The position numbers and the translations under genes are program-made. From NCBI RefSeq assembly GCF_018728565.1, contig NZ_JACSOI010000004.1, forward strand, positions 475,491 through 539,490: a DNA stretch of 64,000 bases, written 5' to 3'. Shown one piece after another: positions 54,860 to 63,798 of the stretch (its first letter is position 1; the number at the start of each line of letters is the position of its first letter). The notes under the pieces are model-generated. The model was not told where the DNA came from. It made no database searches and saw only the letters and a list, made by a program, of their open reading frames with translations. This DNA comes from Zobellia russellii (GTDB lineage Bacteria; Bacteroidota; Bacteroidia; Flavobacteriales; Flavobacteriaceae).

Positions 54860-55969
54860 TTATTTCCCCAGTATTTCATTGATATATATTGAACGATATT
54901 TTTCTGGATACTCAATTTGTACACCGTGCGTTCCATTTTCGAACAAAAACCATTTTTTAGATGGCGCTATAATGGAATCAAAATACATTTTTGCTACAGG
55001 CGTTTCGGTAAAATGGTCATTGTCTCCTTGTAATATATAAACGGGCACTTTCAATTCAGGAATATCACGCATTAAGTTCATATCAATTGCTGTAGGTTGT
55101 AAAATCTTAGCTGCAGGGTAGTAGGATTCAGGACTATTTATCATATCAGTAAATTTTTCCTTAAACGTTAACCCATTATCTAAAAACATACTTTTAATAA
55201 AATTAAAGTCGGTATCAAGTTTTATCGGCGCATACTTCATTACAATTTGTCGTTCTATTTCAAAGGCTTCGGTTACTGAATTTTTTGAGTTTTTAACGTA
55301 AGGAGGTCTCCCAATTTGTTTCAATTGACTGATTGAAACGGTATCATTATGTTTTTGCGATTCAGACATTGCAAATTCATAGGATAACTCTTCTGAAAGT
55401 GATAGGTTGGCCATTAGACCACTACCAATATAAGCGTGATATAATTCAGGCTGTTTTTGAACCATATAAGCTGCTACTGCTGTTCCCCACGATAAACCTT
55501 CAATGTAAATTTTATCTTTTTTAAAAGTCTTTTTCAATTGATTTGATAGTTCCAAACCATCATCTACTATATGGTCTAAGGTAATGGACGAGTCAGGTAT
55601 GCTATCATTATAAGCTAGTCCGGAGCCTCTTTGTTCCCAATAGCAAACCGTAAATATATCTTCTAGATCAATTCCTGATAGTTTGTAAATTACCGGTAAA
55701 ATTGGTGCACCCGGTCCTCCGTGAACTATTAGTAATACGGGGTTATTTTTATCTTTCCCTCTAATGGTAACCCTTTGTTGCACTCCATTTATAGTCATAT
55801 CCTCATGTGTAGCTATACTATTTGGAAGTACATTGCCCTTTTCATCTAAAAAAGGTTCTTCTTCTCCAGAACTGTTGATTCTGATGATAAGTAATACAAC
55901 TAAAATAAACGCAATAAGTGCCCCCACTAAAACCAAAAGCCATTTTCCTATTTTCTTTACTATTTTCAT
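54860..55969 (-). CDS. Membrane-anchored alpha/beta hydrolase (proline-iminopeptidase-like)
   Basis: A 369-residue protein with one N-terminal membrane segment (about residues 12-30), so anchored outside the inner membrane. Catalytic elements: HGGPGAP oxyanion region, nucleophile GLSWGTAVA, Asp in ILQGDNDHF and His in FENGTHGV. This arrangement, with the QRGSGLAYND text after HGGPG, matches the proline iminopeptidase/AB-hydrolase 1 group. The substrate may be a peptide or an ester. It is upstream of the other hydrolase and in the same direction. Confidence 0.88.
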   Translation of the reverse strand: MKIVKKIGKWLLVLVGALIAFILVVLLIIRINSSGEEEPFLDEKGNVLPNSIATHEDMTINGVQQRVTIRGKDKNNPVLLIVHGGPGAPILPVIYKLSGIDLEDIFTVCYWEQRGSGLAYNDSIPDSSITLDHIVDDGLELSNQLKKTFKKDKIYIEGLSWGTAVAAYMVQKQPELYHAYIGSGLMANLSLSEELSYEFAMSESQKHNDTVSISQLKQIGRPPYVKNSKNSVTEAFEIERQIVMKYAPIKLDTDFNFIKSMFLDNGLTFKEKFTDMINSPESYYPAAKILQPTAIDMNLMRDIPELKVPVYILQGDNDHFTETPVAKMYFDSIIAPSKKWFLFENGTHGVQIEYPEKYRSIYINEILGK

Positions 55970-56005
55970 ATGTTCATAATCAATTCTGTGTTTTTATTAT
56001 TACCC

Positions 56006-56150
56006 CTAACGTTTGAGTGATGAATGGTATGGGAGCAAACTGGGGCTTGCTTTCCACCATGTACATAGCTAAATCTTACGGTTTTGATTTATATTTTCTG
56101 GCCAGAACCAAAACCCGTATTGTTTATTGGTTGTGGCGTAGCCAGTTTTT
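56006..56150. repeat. Intergenic spacer element B
   Basis: An element of about 145 bases between the hydrolase pair and the NTF2-like gene. It begins CTAACGTTTGAG. Its text from about 56031 to 56113 matches element C (58284-58375): shared blocks GCAAACT, TTTCC-x-CCA, ACATAGCTAAA, CCAGA and CAAAA in the same order. The right end is not sharply defined. It also accounts for most of the 335-base gap here. Confidence 0.5.
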
Positions 56151-56255
56151 TCCAAGCTACCAAGTCAATATTCCGTTCAGTAGTAGATTATTTTAGTCTA
56201 ATAAGGAATTGAATAATACCTGTCAAAAGCTCTGCGGATTATTATAATTTAAAAG

Positions 56256-56282
56256 CAAACCCAGAAATTTTTTCTGGGTTTG
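56256..56282 (-). terminator. Terminator of the NTF2-like gene
   Basis: A perfect 12-bp stem (56256-56267 with 56271-56282) with a 3-base loop, 22 bases past the stop at 56305 on the minus strand. Confidence 0.75.
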
Positions 56283-56304
56283 AGAATCAATAAGACAAGT
56301 TTAG

Positions 56305-56838
56305 TTACTCTTTTGAAGGGGGTTGTAGTGTGTAGCCCATAGAGGTCATCACATTCAACTGATCGTAGTAATGGGCAATCATCGTAATTTTACCGTTTTC
56401 TAAAAAACAGGTTACCTGCGCAGGTATCGGAATCTCTTGACCGGTTTTCTTAGAGCTAATGGTATCGGTAGTCCAAACCATGACCCACTCGCCCTCGTTT
56501 ATTCCACCGGTTACTTTTATGGGGGCATAGGACGTGTTTTCGTCAATCTTATGTTTAGTGGTTGCGAAGCTTTCCTTGTAATATTCGGATAACTGCGTGG
56601 GGTTCATTACGTTTGAAGGACCTCCGGTTAGACCATAAATCTTTGCATCATCTGCTAATTGCGCTACCATAGTTTGCACATCTTCGTTTTGAAGTGCATT
56701 TACGTAATTAGATACGATTGCTACATTTACTTCGGCATTCTCGAAATCCATAGTAGCCGAAATTTCTTGTGCGTTAAAGATTAACGGAGTGAAAAATAAA
56801 GTAAGCGTAAAAAGCATAATCTTTCTAATTGTTCTCAT
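56305..56838 (-). CDS. Exported NTF2-like (SnoaL-type) protein
   Basis: A 177-residue exported protein with a signal peptide ending near NAQEI. The cone-shaped NTF2-like fold is suggested by VSNYVNALQNEDVQTMVAQLADDAKIYG at the start and GEWVMVWTTDTISSKKTGQEIPIPAQVTCFLENGKITMIAHYYDQLNVMTSMG at the end, the usual order for SnoaL-like domains. These domains bind small ligands or act as cyclases or isomerases; no specific reaction can be inferred. Single gene between spacer elements B and A, with its own terminator. Confidence 0.75.
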   Translation of the reverse strand: MRTIRKIMLFTLTLFFTPLIFNAQEISATMDFENAEVNVAIVSNYVNALQNEDVQTMVAQLADDAKIYGLTGGPSNVMNPTQLSEYYKESFATTKHKIDENTSYAPIKVTGGINEGEWVMVWTTDTISSKKTGQEIPIPAQVTCFLENGKITMIAHYYDQLNVMTSMGYTLQPPSKE

Positions 56839-57189
56839 AATATATAATTGTTGGTTATTATTCTACTCAATTGGTTGATTTACAACAAATGGGGGAATAA
56901 TGTTTCTGGCAATAAATACTAGGGGAACTAACTTACTTTAATAGAAACCTAAACTATTAATTTTTTTAGATATAAGTACAAAATATTCTAAATAATTGAA
57001 ATTTAAAAATTTATAGTATAACTGGATTCATGTGGAATTCCTGATATAAAAATCAAAACGTTTAAGAAAAATTACTTTCTGCTTGGCTGGATACTTCTTA
57101 GAATAATAAGTAATAGATGCTAGGTAATTGTATCCAGAACTAATCTAGAAAAATTGAAGAAGTATTGTATTGAATGGTCTGGTGTATGA

Positions 57190-57297
57190 TTTCGTTGCGT
57201 TGGTTAGCACTTAACTTTGCAATCACGCACCAAGACGGAAATTCCACAGAAATTGCCAAAGTAGGCGAGAACAAGCAATTACTTATAGCCATTGTTT
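57190..57297. repeat. Intergenic spacer element A
   Basis: It lies within the 493-base gap between the NTF2-like gene and the MBL gene. The right end TATAGCCATTGT (57284-57295) matches the right end of element D (TATAGCCGTTGT, 63024-63035). The left end is uncertain. The first 340 bases of the gap are AT-rich without a gene. Confidence 0.4.
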
Positions 57298-57331
57298 TAA
57301 AACGTTTTTCAATAATACTTCAGTTATTTGG

Positions 57332-58240
57332 TTATTGATAACTCTTTATTTTCTCAATTACACTTTTTCTTAAAGTTGTATCGATATTTCTTTTGAACTC
57401 TTCTGTTGTTAAAATTAGTGGATTTTTTTCTGTTGATTTTCTTGATTTAAGTAATTTCATATCATCTAATAAATTATTTACAAACGGATGGTTTGAAATT
57501 TGAGCATCCACACCATTCTTAATCGCAAATGATTCAAAATAATTAAGCGATTTCAGATATTTTTTATTTTCTTCTAGAGTATTGGGCAACCCTGTTCCTC
57601 CCCAAATTGAAACAGCATGATTTATATTATTATCAGTTGTATTGATTACTAATGAAATAGCACCTTTAGTATGGCCTGGTGTTAACAATACTCTTATGTT
57701 AGTTTCCCCAAGAGATATAATTTCTTTGTCATCTACTTTTTGATAGGATTGAGGTAGTGGTAAATCACTTGATTTATTTCCAAAAGGATCTACTAAAACG
57801 AGTGCATTAGGGTCTTGGAGACCATTCCAGGCAACTTCGCTCATTAGAATTTTGGATTTATAGGTTTTCTCAATAAAATTAGCGCCACCATAATGATCGG
57901 CATGCTCGTGAGTAACCAATAGATACTTAATATCTTTAGGGTTTAATCCAAGTTTTTCTATGCCAGGAATAATAACATTCTTTGCATCATTATTAGTCCA
58001 CATGGCGTCTATTAATATTATTCCCTGTGTAGTATTTACAATAAATGCTCCCACACCTCCATAACCAACAAAGTAAATATTATCAAACAATTTTGTAGGT
58101 TCAACAATCTCTGTATTGAATAGTGGTGAATCACTAAGATCAATTTTTTCGTGAGAAGTTGAAATAGTTTCTTCTCTCTTCTTTTTAGAATTACATCCCA
58201 ATATAAGTACTGTGAAAACTAGTAAAATTATGTTTTTCAT
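57332..58240 (-). CDS. MBL-fold metallo-hydrolase lipoprotein (B3-like)
   Basis: A 302-residue lipoprotein (signal ending in LILGC, Cys16). Metallo-beta-lactamase-fold zinc site: THEHADHYGG (His111, His113, Asp115, His116), LTPGHTKGAISL and a late His in ISNHPF, the order found in subclass B3 enzymes. True B3 beta-lactamases look similar, but many relatives act on other substrates, and I cannot decide from sequence alone. The gene sits between borders ATTGTTTTAAAACG (57291-57304) and AAATGTTTTACAAC (58252-58265), which are near reverse complements, so it looks like a discrete cassette-like unit. Confidence 0.82.
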   Translation of the reverse strand: MKNIILLVFTVLILGCNSKKKREETISTSHEKIDLSDSPLFNTEIVEPTKLFDNIYFVGYGGVGAFIVNTTQGIILIDAMWTNNDAKNVIIPGIEKLGLNPKDIKYLLVTHEHADHYGGANFIEKTYKSKILMSEVAWNGLQDPNALVLVDPFGNKSSDLPLPQSYQKVDDKEIISLGETNIRVLLTPGHTKGAISLVINTTDNNINHAVSIWGGTGLPNTLEENKKYLKSLNYFESFAIKNGVDAQISNHPFVNNLLDDMKLLKSRKSTEKNPLILTTEEFKRNIDTTLRKSVIEKIKSYQ

Positions 58241-58260
58241 GTTGAGATTTTAAATGTTTT

Positions 58261-58456
58261 ACAACGGTTTAGCTATGAGCATTACGGGCGCAAACTAACG
58301 TTTGTTTTCCGCCACAAACACACATAGCTAAAGCTTTTTGATATAATTTATTTTTTCTTGTCCAGAGCAAAATCCAAAAGATTTGGCGTATATTCTAAAT
58401 ATGCCCAAATTTTAATCAAGCAGCTAAACTCCTAGTTATTACAGCCATTGTGGCAA
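58261..58456. repeat. Intergenic spacer element C
   Basis: An element of about 190 bases filling the gap between the divergent MBL and cupin genes. It starts ACAACGGTTTAGCTATG (58261) and ends about TTACAGCCATTG (58450). It shares ordered blocks with element B (GCAAACT, TTTCCGCCA, ACATAGCTAAA, CCAGAGCAAAATCC). The 210 bases after it contain only the AT-rich cupin leader. Confidence 0.55.
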
Positions 58457-58667
58457 TAGTTTTTTTATAAAAACTGTATATATAGTGCTTGGTATTCTTT
58501 AGTCGTAACTGACATTCAGCAAGTTTTAAATGGGTATATTTTTTTCAAAATTATCGTTTTGACACGCTTAGTCAATTTATTGAAAGCCGCAGTCAGTTAA
58601 AGTACCTTTATTCTCTATAGATTTGATTCGTATAATAAAGTTACTAATAATCATAAATTCTTCAACC

Positions 58668-59357
58668 ATGCTTAAAAACAAAAAGGACCTAAAATTTATA
58701 AAGTTAGCTGCCATAATTATGGTGTTCACAGTCGCTCAAAGTTGTGGTGAAAACGTAAATAAACCAGAAAAAAAAGAGGATTCGGTGGCAGTACTTTCTC
58801 TTAAAGAAGAAGCTCATACTCATGATAATTCCACACATACGCACACGAGTAAGAGAATAATTACGCCAAATGACGCCCAACAACTGTGGATATTTCCTGA
58901 GCGTAAAGACAAACTCGGGTCCGGAGGATTACTTCAAATTTATATGGATCCTGAAAGTCACCCAGATGCTTCTTCAGGTTTTTCAAAATACGAGTTGGGA
59001 GTGGGTGGAGCTTTACCAGAACACAAGCATAATAAAACAGAAGAAATTGCTTATTTTCTTTCAGGAACAGGTGTAGTAATTAGTTATGAGAATGATGAGC
59101 GTAAAGAAACAATCGTTAAAGAGGGCTATGTATGGTATACTGCACCGGGAGAATGGCATTCCTTTCAAAATACGGGCAAGGAACCTTTAAAATTGGTATT
59201 TGCTACGGTACCAAATGCTAAGCATGGTCTGTTGGACTTTTTTAAAAAAGTAGGGGTAAAGCCTGAAACAGAACCATCTAATACGCTTAGTGCAGAGGAA
59301 TTTGCCAAATTAGCAGCAGACAACGACCTGATATTAAAACCTTCAAAAATTGAATAG
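58668..59357 (+). CDS. Cupin-domain lipoprotein
   Basis: A 229-residue protein from the ATG at 58668. The frame opens 15 codons earlier, but the shorter start gives a clean lipoprotein signal ending in VAQSC. After a His-rich stretch (HTHDNSTHTHTS) comes a cupin domain: GVGGALPEHKHNKTEEIAYFLSGTG (His-x-His-x3-4-Glu metal motif), YVWYTAPGEWHSFQNTGKEPLKLVF. The metal site looks complete, so this could be a small oxygenase or a sensor. It precedes an AraC-type regulator by 180 bp in the same direction. Confidence 0.82.
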   Translation: MLKNKKDLKFIKLAAIIMVFTVAQSCGENVNKPEKKEDSVAVLSLKEEAHTHDNSTHTHTSKRIITPNDAQQLWIFPERKDKLGSGGLLQIYMDPESHPDASSGFSKYELGVGGALPEHKHNKTEEIAYFLSGTGVVISYENDERKETIVKEGYVWYTAPGEWHSFQNTGKEPLKLVFATVPNAKHGLLDFFKKVGVKPETEPSNTLSAEEFAKLAADNDLILKPSKIE

Positions 59358-59534
59358 AAATAAGTTCTTGGCTTTATACTAAACAGACGTGATTACTTAA
59401 ATCTTCATAATAGTAAGAAAATAGGGCGTTGGGGTATTTATCACTTAAAACATGAGTAGTCATTGCCTAAATTGGTTATTATGACTTCATTCTCTCAGAA
59501 AGCTGTACTTTTCTAAAAGAAAAATATATAAATA

Positions 59535-60401
59535 ATGGGTAATGGTTACGACATAGCAAAAAGAACACCTACGTTCAAGAAAATTGAAGTGTCGTCACTT
59601 ATGTTTTCGGAATATAGATGTGCAGAGACAAAATCGATATTCACCGCTTGGAACCACTTAAATTATTTTATCTATGTGTTAGAAGGTAAAAAGAAATGGC
59701 GAACGCTAGAGAACAGTTATATGATTAATGCCAATGAGGTACTTTTTGTAAAAAAAGGGGCAAATATAATTGAGAAGTATTTTGACTCTGATTTTTGCGC
59801 CATAGTAATCTTTATTCCCGATTCTTATGTCAAGGATTTTATGTCACAAAAACCTGAAATTGGTGCCAATCTAAACAGTAATCTTCAAAGTGACAGTGCA
59901 ATTCCTGTGAAAATGGATAGAACTTTAAGTACTTATTTTACCTCAATATTAGATTATTTTTCCAATGATGAAAAGCCTTCAAAATATCTGATAGAAATAA
60001 AATTTCAAGAATTATTGGTCAATATTTTGTCGCTTCCATCCAACCCTGAAATAGGCAGCTATTTTAAACAGATAGCCCAAGAAGTTAAACCATCTATTAA
60101 AAACATAATGGAGGCCAACTTTGTTTATAATTTATCGCTCGTTGATTTTGCAAGACTATCGCACAGAAGTTTAAGTACTTTTAATCGCGACTTTTATAGC
60201 GTTTATGGAATGTCACCAGGAAAATGGCTTACTAAACAAAGGCTTATTCATGCGAAACTATTATTGGAGAATACCAATCGAAAAGTATATGAAGTGGCTT
60301 TTGATAGTGGCTTTGAAAGTCCAGCCCATTTTGCAAGAGTATTCAAGCACGAGAATGGTATTACCCCTTTAAAATTTCAAAAAGCGCAACTGTCAGTTTA
60401 A
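59535..60401 (+). CDS. AraC-family transcriptional regulator
   Basis: A 288-residue regulator. The N-terminal half is a cupin-like ligand domain (LNYFIYVLEGKKKWRTLENSYMINANEVLFVKKGA). The C-terminal half is two helix-turn-helix units (LSLVDFARLSHRSLSTFNRDFYSVYGMSPGKWLTKQRLIHAKLLLENTNRKVYEVAFDSGFESPAHFARVFKHENGITPLKFQ). The gene lies 31 bp upstream of the acyl-CoA dehydrogenase gene and probably regulates it; a cupin lipoprotein gene lies upstream. The effector is unknown. Confidence 0.93.
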   Translation: MGNGYDIAKRTPTFKKIEVSSLMFSEYRCAETKSIFTAWNHLNYFIYVLEGKKKWRTLENSYMINANEVLFVKKGANIIEKYFDSDFCAIVIFIPDSYVKDFMSQKPEIGANLNSNLQSDSAIPVKMDRTLSTYFTSILDYFSNDEKPSKYLIEIKFQELLVNILSLPSNPEIGSYFKQIAQEVKPSIKNIMEANFVYNLSLVDFARLSHRSLSTFNRDFYSVYGMSPGKWLTKQRLIHAKLLLENTNRKVYEVAFDSGFESPAHFARVFKHENGITPLKFQKAQLSV

Positions 60402-60432
60402 GAGGTTTCCTAGAAAAAAATTCAGTAGTATT

Positions 60433-61563
60433 ATGAATAGTCATGAAAGTAAGGTGACCGAAACAACTTCAAAGCAATGGCTAAATCTAATAGACCAGCT
60501 TGGAGAGCAATTGGCTGCAAACGGATTTGCTCACGATCAGGCTGATACCTTTGTAGCCAATAATTATCAATTGTTGAAGGAACAAGGATATCTAACGGCT
60601 ATGATACCAAGAGCATTGGGAGGCGCTGGTGTCTCCTTTACTGATATGTGTGCTATATTGGTCAAAATAGCACAGTATTGCCCTTCTACGGCATTGGCAT
60701 TGTCCATGCACCAGCACCTTCTTGCGGCAAATATTTGGAAATATAAACACGAAGGCACAGGCGAAGAATTCTTAAAAGAAGTAGTGGATAAAAACCTAGT
60801 GCTGGTCAGCACAGGTGCACGTGACTGGCTAGATTCTAATGGAACCATGAAAAAAATTGATAATGGTTATTTGGTCTCAGCAAGAAAACAATTTGCAAGC
60901 CAATCTGCAATAGGTGATCTCTTGGTTACCAGCATACCCTATAATAATCCAGAAGAGGGATGGCAAATACTCCATTTTACAGTATCTATGAAATCTGATG
61001 GGATACAGCTATTGGATGACTGGCACACATTGGGAATGCGCGGAACAGGTTCGCAGACAGTAATTCTTAATAATGTGTTCATTCCAGAAGACTCCATAGT
61101 GATGAAGAGAGCAAAAGGCGAATTCCCTATGTTTTGGAATGTAGTATTAACCGTCGCGTTGCCGTTAATAATGGCACCCTATCTAGGGATTGCAGAAAAA
61201 GCGATGAAGATTACTTTAGAAAAATCAAAACAGAGTAGACTTCATGAAACTACTATTTTACTTGGGGAAGTTTATAATAGCTACACATTGTCCAAAGTGC
61301 TACATAAAGACATGCTTGAAATAGCCAATGATTTAGATTTTAAATCTGAGGAAAGAATAGGTGTTGAAATGTTAACTAGAAAAACTTTGGTTGCGAATGC
61401 ATGTAAAGAAACTGTGAATAAGGCCATGGAAACGGTAGGCGGACAAAGTTTTTACAGAAAATACGAATTGGAGCGACTCTTTCGTGACATGCAAGCGGTT
61501 GGTTTTCATACATTACCTGAAAAGAAACAGCAGCATTTTACAGGCGATTTTTTATTGAAATAG
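60433..61563 (+). CDS. Acyl-CoA dehydrogenase-family flavoprotein
   Basis: A 376-residue soluble FAD enzyme of the acyl-CoA dehydrogenase family. N-terminal helical domain (LKEQGYLTAMIPRALGGAGVSFTDMCAILVKIAQYCPSTALALSMHQHLLAAN), middle beta domain (VSTGARDWLDSNG, DDWHTLGMRGTGSQTVILNNVFIP), C-terminal helical domain ending KAMETVGGQSFYRKYELERLFRDMQA. The variant with no clear catalytic Glu in the usual position resembles the monooxygenase-like or DszC/HsaA-type branch, so oxidation of a small aromatic or sulfur compound is possible. It is co-transcribed with AraC. Confidence 0.85.
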   Translation: MNSHESKVTETTSKQWLNLIDQLGEQLAANGFAHDQADTFVANNYQLLKEQGYLTAMIPRALGGAGVSFTDMCAILVKIAQYCPSTALALSMHQHLLAANIWKYKHEGTGEEFLKEVVDKNLVLVSTGARDWLDSNGTMKKIDNGYLVSARKQFASQSAIGDLLVTSIPYNNPEEGWQILHFTVSMKSDGIQLLDDWHTLGMRGTGSQTVILNNVFIPEDSIVMKRAKGEFPMFWNVVLTVALPLIMAPYLGIAEKAMKITLEKSKQSRLHETTILLGEVYNSYTLSKVLHKDMLEIANDLDFKSEERIGVEMLTRKTLVANACKETVNKAMETVGGQSFYRKYELERLFRDMQAVGFHTLPEKKQQHFTGDFLLK

Positions 61564-61572
61564 CAAATTTTT

Positions 61573-61703
61573 GACAACGTGTTTGCATATGGTTTGTTGC
61601 GAGTTTAAGCAACTAATATGGTAATTACAAACAGAAGAGAAAATCCGCGAGGGTTTTGGTAAGCAGGCTCGCACTAGCAATTAATTTTATACAGTGTTGG
61701 CAT
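61573..61703. repeat. Intergenic spacer element F
   Basis: An element of about 130 bases between the acyl-CoA dehydrogenase and the metallophosphoesterase. It starts ACAACGTGTTTGCATATGG (61574) and ends in GTGTTGGCAT (61694-61703). The terminal text is imperfectly inverted. Its right-hand border GTTGGCAT is the reverse complement of ATGCCAAC at 62911-62918 on the other side of the metallophosphoesterase gene. Confidence 0.5.
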
Positions 61704-61823
61704 ATGTATTTCCATGTTAATTATTTTAACTACACACAGCCTTTCCAGAGGTTAGGAAATGTAAATCCTTTCTTCTTGTTCATTGCAGCAAATGTGAAGG
61801 AAATTAAATTTCATCACCAGCAA

Positions 61824-62849
61824 TTATAAAATTAACTTTTTATCCTGTTTGTCCATAGGTAAAAAGGTGATATCCAAATAACCTCCACTGGCGTTATCAT
61901 CAGTAACTATTTGAGGTTTTCCTTTAATCATTTCAATAGAGTTTTGATGGACATGCCCTGCAAAAATGCCCAACAGATTTGGAGCAGTAAAAACTTTCTT
62001 GTGAAAATTAAGTGTTGTTTGAGTATGTCCACTTTCTGGCCATTTAGGACGTCTTTCTATTTCAAAATTGCGATCTGTGGCAGCTCCCCAATTCGGATTT
62101 CCGCAACCAAATAATACGTTCTTTCCAGGAGCATACATTGGAATATGTACCAATAAAACCAAAGGCATACCACTAGCAACCTGTTCCATAAAAAATGTTA
62201 ATTGCTCCTCATTAATTTGATAGGTAGAATTATCTATTGCTAAAAATCTGATTCCTTTGATATCATAAGCCGCCATTAAAGGGTGATTGCCCTGATACAA
62301 GGGCAGTAATCGCTTTTCAATCCACGTATCGCGTAGAGACTCCAACGTGCCTTCCATCCCTTCATAATGCCAATCGTGATTCCCTGCTATATAAATGTAC
62401 GGAATGCCCGTATCCTTCAATTTTGATTGAACCCACTCTATTGCCGCTTCAGACGGGAAACTAAAAATATCTCCGTTCAAAATAATAACATCGGCATTTA
62501 CTTCTTTCGCAAATGCTAGTGTTTGTTCAAAGGCTTCCTCCGGATTCGTTTCTATTTGGGTTTTAAAATGTGTAGTTTGGTTATAAGCCTTTGCCATTCG
62601 ATTACTATACTTTTGGTAAGGAGTTCCTCTTTCATCATCTTTAAACAAATGCGTATCGGCTATATAAACTACCTTTATTGCCTCATTAATTACATCAGCA
62701 TAAAAGAACACTTTTTGCTGGTCTATAGTAGTACATACCTTAACAGGCTTCTTTATTTTCTTATGAGTTGTTTTTGCAAAAGAGCTTGTTGTAAGTCCAA
62801 GCCCCATTAGGGCTGTGGTAGTTCTTCTAAAAAATGAGCGACGTTTCAT
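61824..62849 (-). CDS. Exported calcineurin-like metallophosphoesterase
   Basis: A 341-residue protein with a twin-arginine-like N-terminus (KRRSFFRRTT followed by a hydrophobic stretch) and signal end near SFAK. Metallophosphoesterase motifs in order: VYIADTHLF, ILNGDIFSF, IAGNHDWH, LVLLVHIPMY, FAGHVHQNS. All five metal-binding blocks of the calcineurin-like family are present. The substrate is a phosphoester outside the cytoplasm. Single gene bracketed by elements F and D; borders GTTGGCAT (61696-61703) and ATGCCAAC (62911-62918) are exact reverse complements. Confidence 0.9.
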   Translation of the reverse strand: MKRRSFFRRTTTALMGLGLTTSSFAKTTHKKIKKPVKVCTTIDQQKVFFYADVINEAIKVVYIADTHLFKDDERGTPYQKYSNRMAKAYNQTTHFKTQIETNPEEAFEQTLAFAKEVNADVIILNGDIFSFPSEAAIEWVQSKLKDTGIPYIYIAGNHDWHYEGMEGTLESLRDTWIEKRLLPLYQGNHPLMAAYDIKGIRFLAIDNSTYQINEEQLTFFMEQVASGMPLVLLVHIPMYAPGKNVLFGCGNPNWGAATDRNFEIERRPKWPESGHTQTTLNFHKKVFTAPNLLGIFAGHVHQNSIEMIKGKPQIVTDDNASGGYLDITFLPMDKQDKKLIL

Positions 62850-62910
62850 AAAATTTGGTTATTGTAATAAAAATATAGAATAGTATCAGGCCTCTTTATT
62901 TTCCAAATGC

Positions 62911-63042
62911 ATGCCAACGGTTCGGCTAAGCGTAGTGCGGGATTAAAGAGCACTTCACTATCAGCCTACCGATATATTTTTATTATTCATTCACTTTCAA
63001 TTTAGCACCAAAACCCACATTACGTATAGCCGTTGTTGTGCC
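62911..63042. repeat. Intergenic spacer element D
   Basis: A 130-base element between the metallophosphoesterase gene and the 63050 gene. The arms (62913-62941 and 63014-63042) are imperfect inverted repeats: left CAACGGTTCGGCTAAGCGTA, right (reverse complement) CAACAACGGCTATACGTA. It looks foldable into a long hairpin with bulges. On the minus strand the 63050 gene ends 8 bases before it. Confidence 0.65.
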
Positions 63043-63049
63043 TAGTATT

Positions 63050-63793
63050 TTATTTTTCTCCTTTTGGAATTGTTCCGTTCATCCATTCTTTCACTTGGAG
63101 TTCCGACCCTGGCATCATTGCCATTTGCTTACTGTCCATATCAATCACACAAAATGCTAGAATATGATAGTCAGTCTGATTGTACTTTTTTGCTATTTCA
63201 TCATTACCGACTTCTGAAACATATCCTAAAAGTCTAATTATTTTTCCTTCTTTCTCATATCCGCTGTTTACAAGTGAAGCAACCCAAATTGTATTGCCAC
63301 CTTCTAACTTTACTTGATAATATGGTTTATCGTTGTGTGCAGTATGAACTTCGGTTACGAGTCCATTAAATGCAATTATTTCACCGTCTAGTTTTTCGAT
63401 TTTCTTCAAGTCCTTTCCTGTGAAATTTGTCGGACAAGCTTCTTTATTGCTATTCGATGCAGGCTCAACAGAGTTTTCAACTTCTGATTGAATTAAACTT
63501 CTGATTTTTTCGCAATTCTTATTTAAAGTCGGAATTATTCCATTCTTGATTTCTTCTAAAGCTCCTTGTTGCACTAATATCTTTTGTTCTTCGGAATCAA
63601 CAAGGCTAAAGATTTGATTGAACTCTTTGTCATAGCACCTATTAAATTCAGGTTTAATTTCGGAATAAGAGCTAATATCATCTTTAATGCAGTCACAGAT
63701 TTTGTCCGATACTTTTTTGGTTATTGTTTCAATACTTTGGCTAAAACTTGTCAGACTAACCAATGTGAAGATTATTGTCGTTATTTTTTTCAT
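63050..63793 (-). CDS. Exported protein with OB-like C-terminal domain
   Basis: A 247-residue exported protein with a signal peptide ending near SFSQS. The N-terminal mature part (VSDKICDCIKDDISSYSEIKPEFNRCYDKEFNQI) is a small Cys-containing helical region common in Flavobacteria. The C-terminal part (about 130-235: KIEKLDGEIIAFNGLVTEVHTAHNDKPYYQVKLEGGNTIWVASLVNSGYEKEGKIIRLLGYV) resembles an OB-fold/tRNA-anti-like domain. Function unknown. It fills its unit completely: the inverted borders GTTGTGCCTA and TAGGCACAAC lie within a few bases of its stop and start. Confidence 0.65.
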   Translation of the reverse strand: MKKITTIIFTLVSLTSFSQSIETITKKVSDKICDCIKDDISSYSEIKPEFNRCYDKEFNQIFSLVDSEEQKILVQQGALEEIKNGIIPTLNKNCEKIRSLIQSEVENSVEPASNSNKEACPTNFTGKDLKKIEKLDGEIIAFNGLVTEVHTAHNDKPYYQVKLEGGNTIWVASLVNSGYEKEGKIIRLLGYVSEVGNDEIAKKYNQTDYHILAFCVIDMDSKQMAMMPGSELQVKEWMNGTIPKGEK

Positions 63794-63798
63794 TTTTT

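Noticed and set aside
57332..58240. Naming the MBL protein a beta-lactamase
   Set aside because: The zinc motif is shared by many hydrolases and no substrate-determining residue can be judged by eye.
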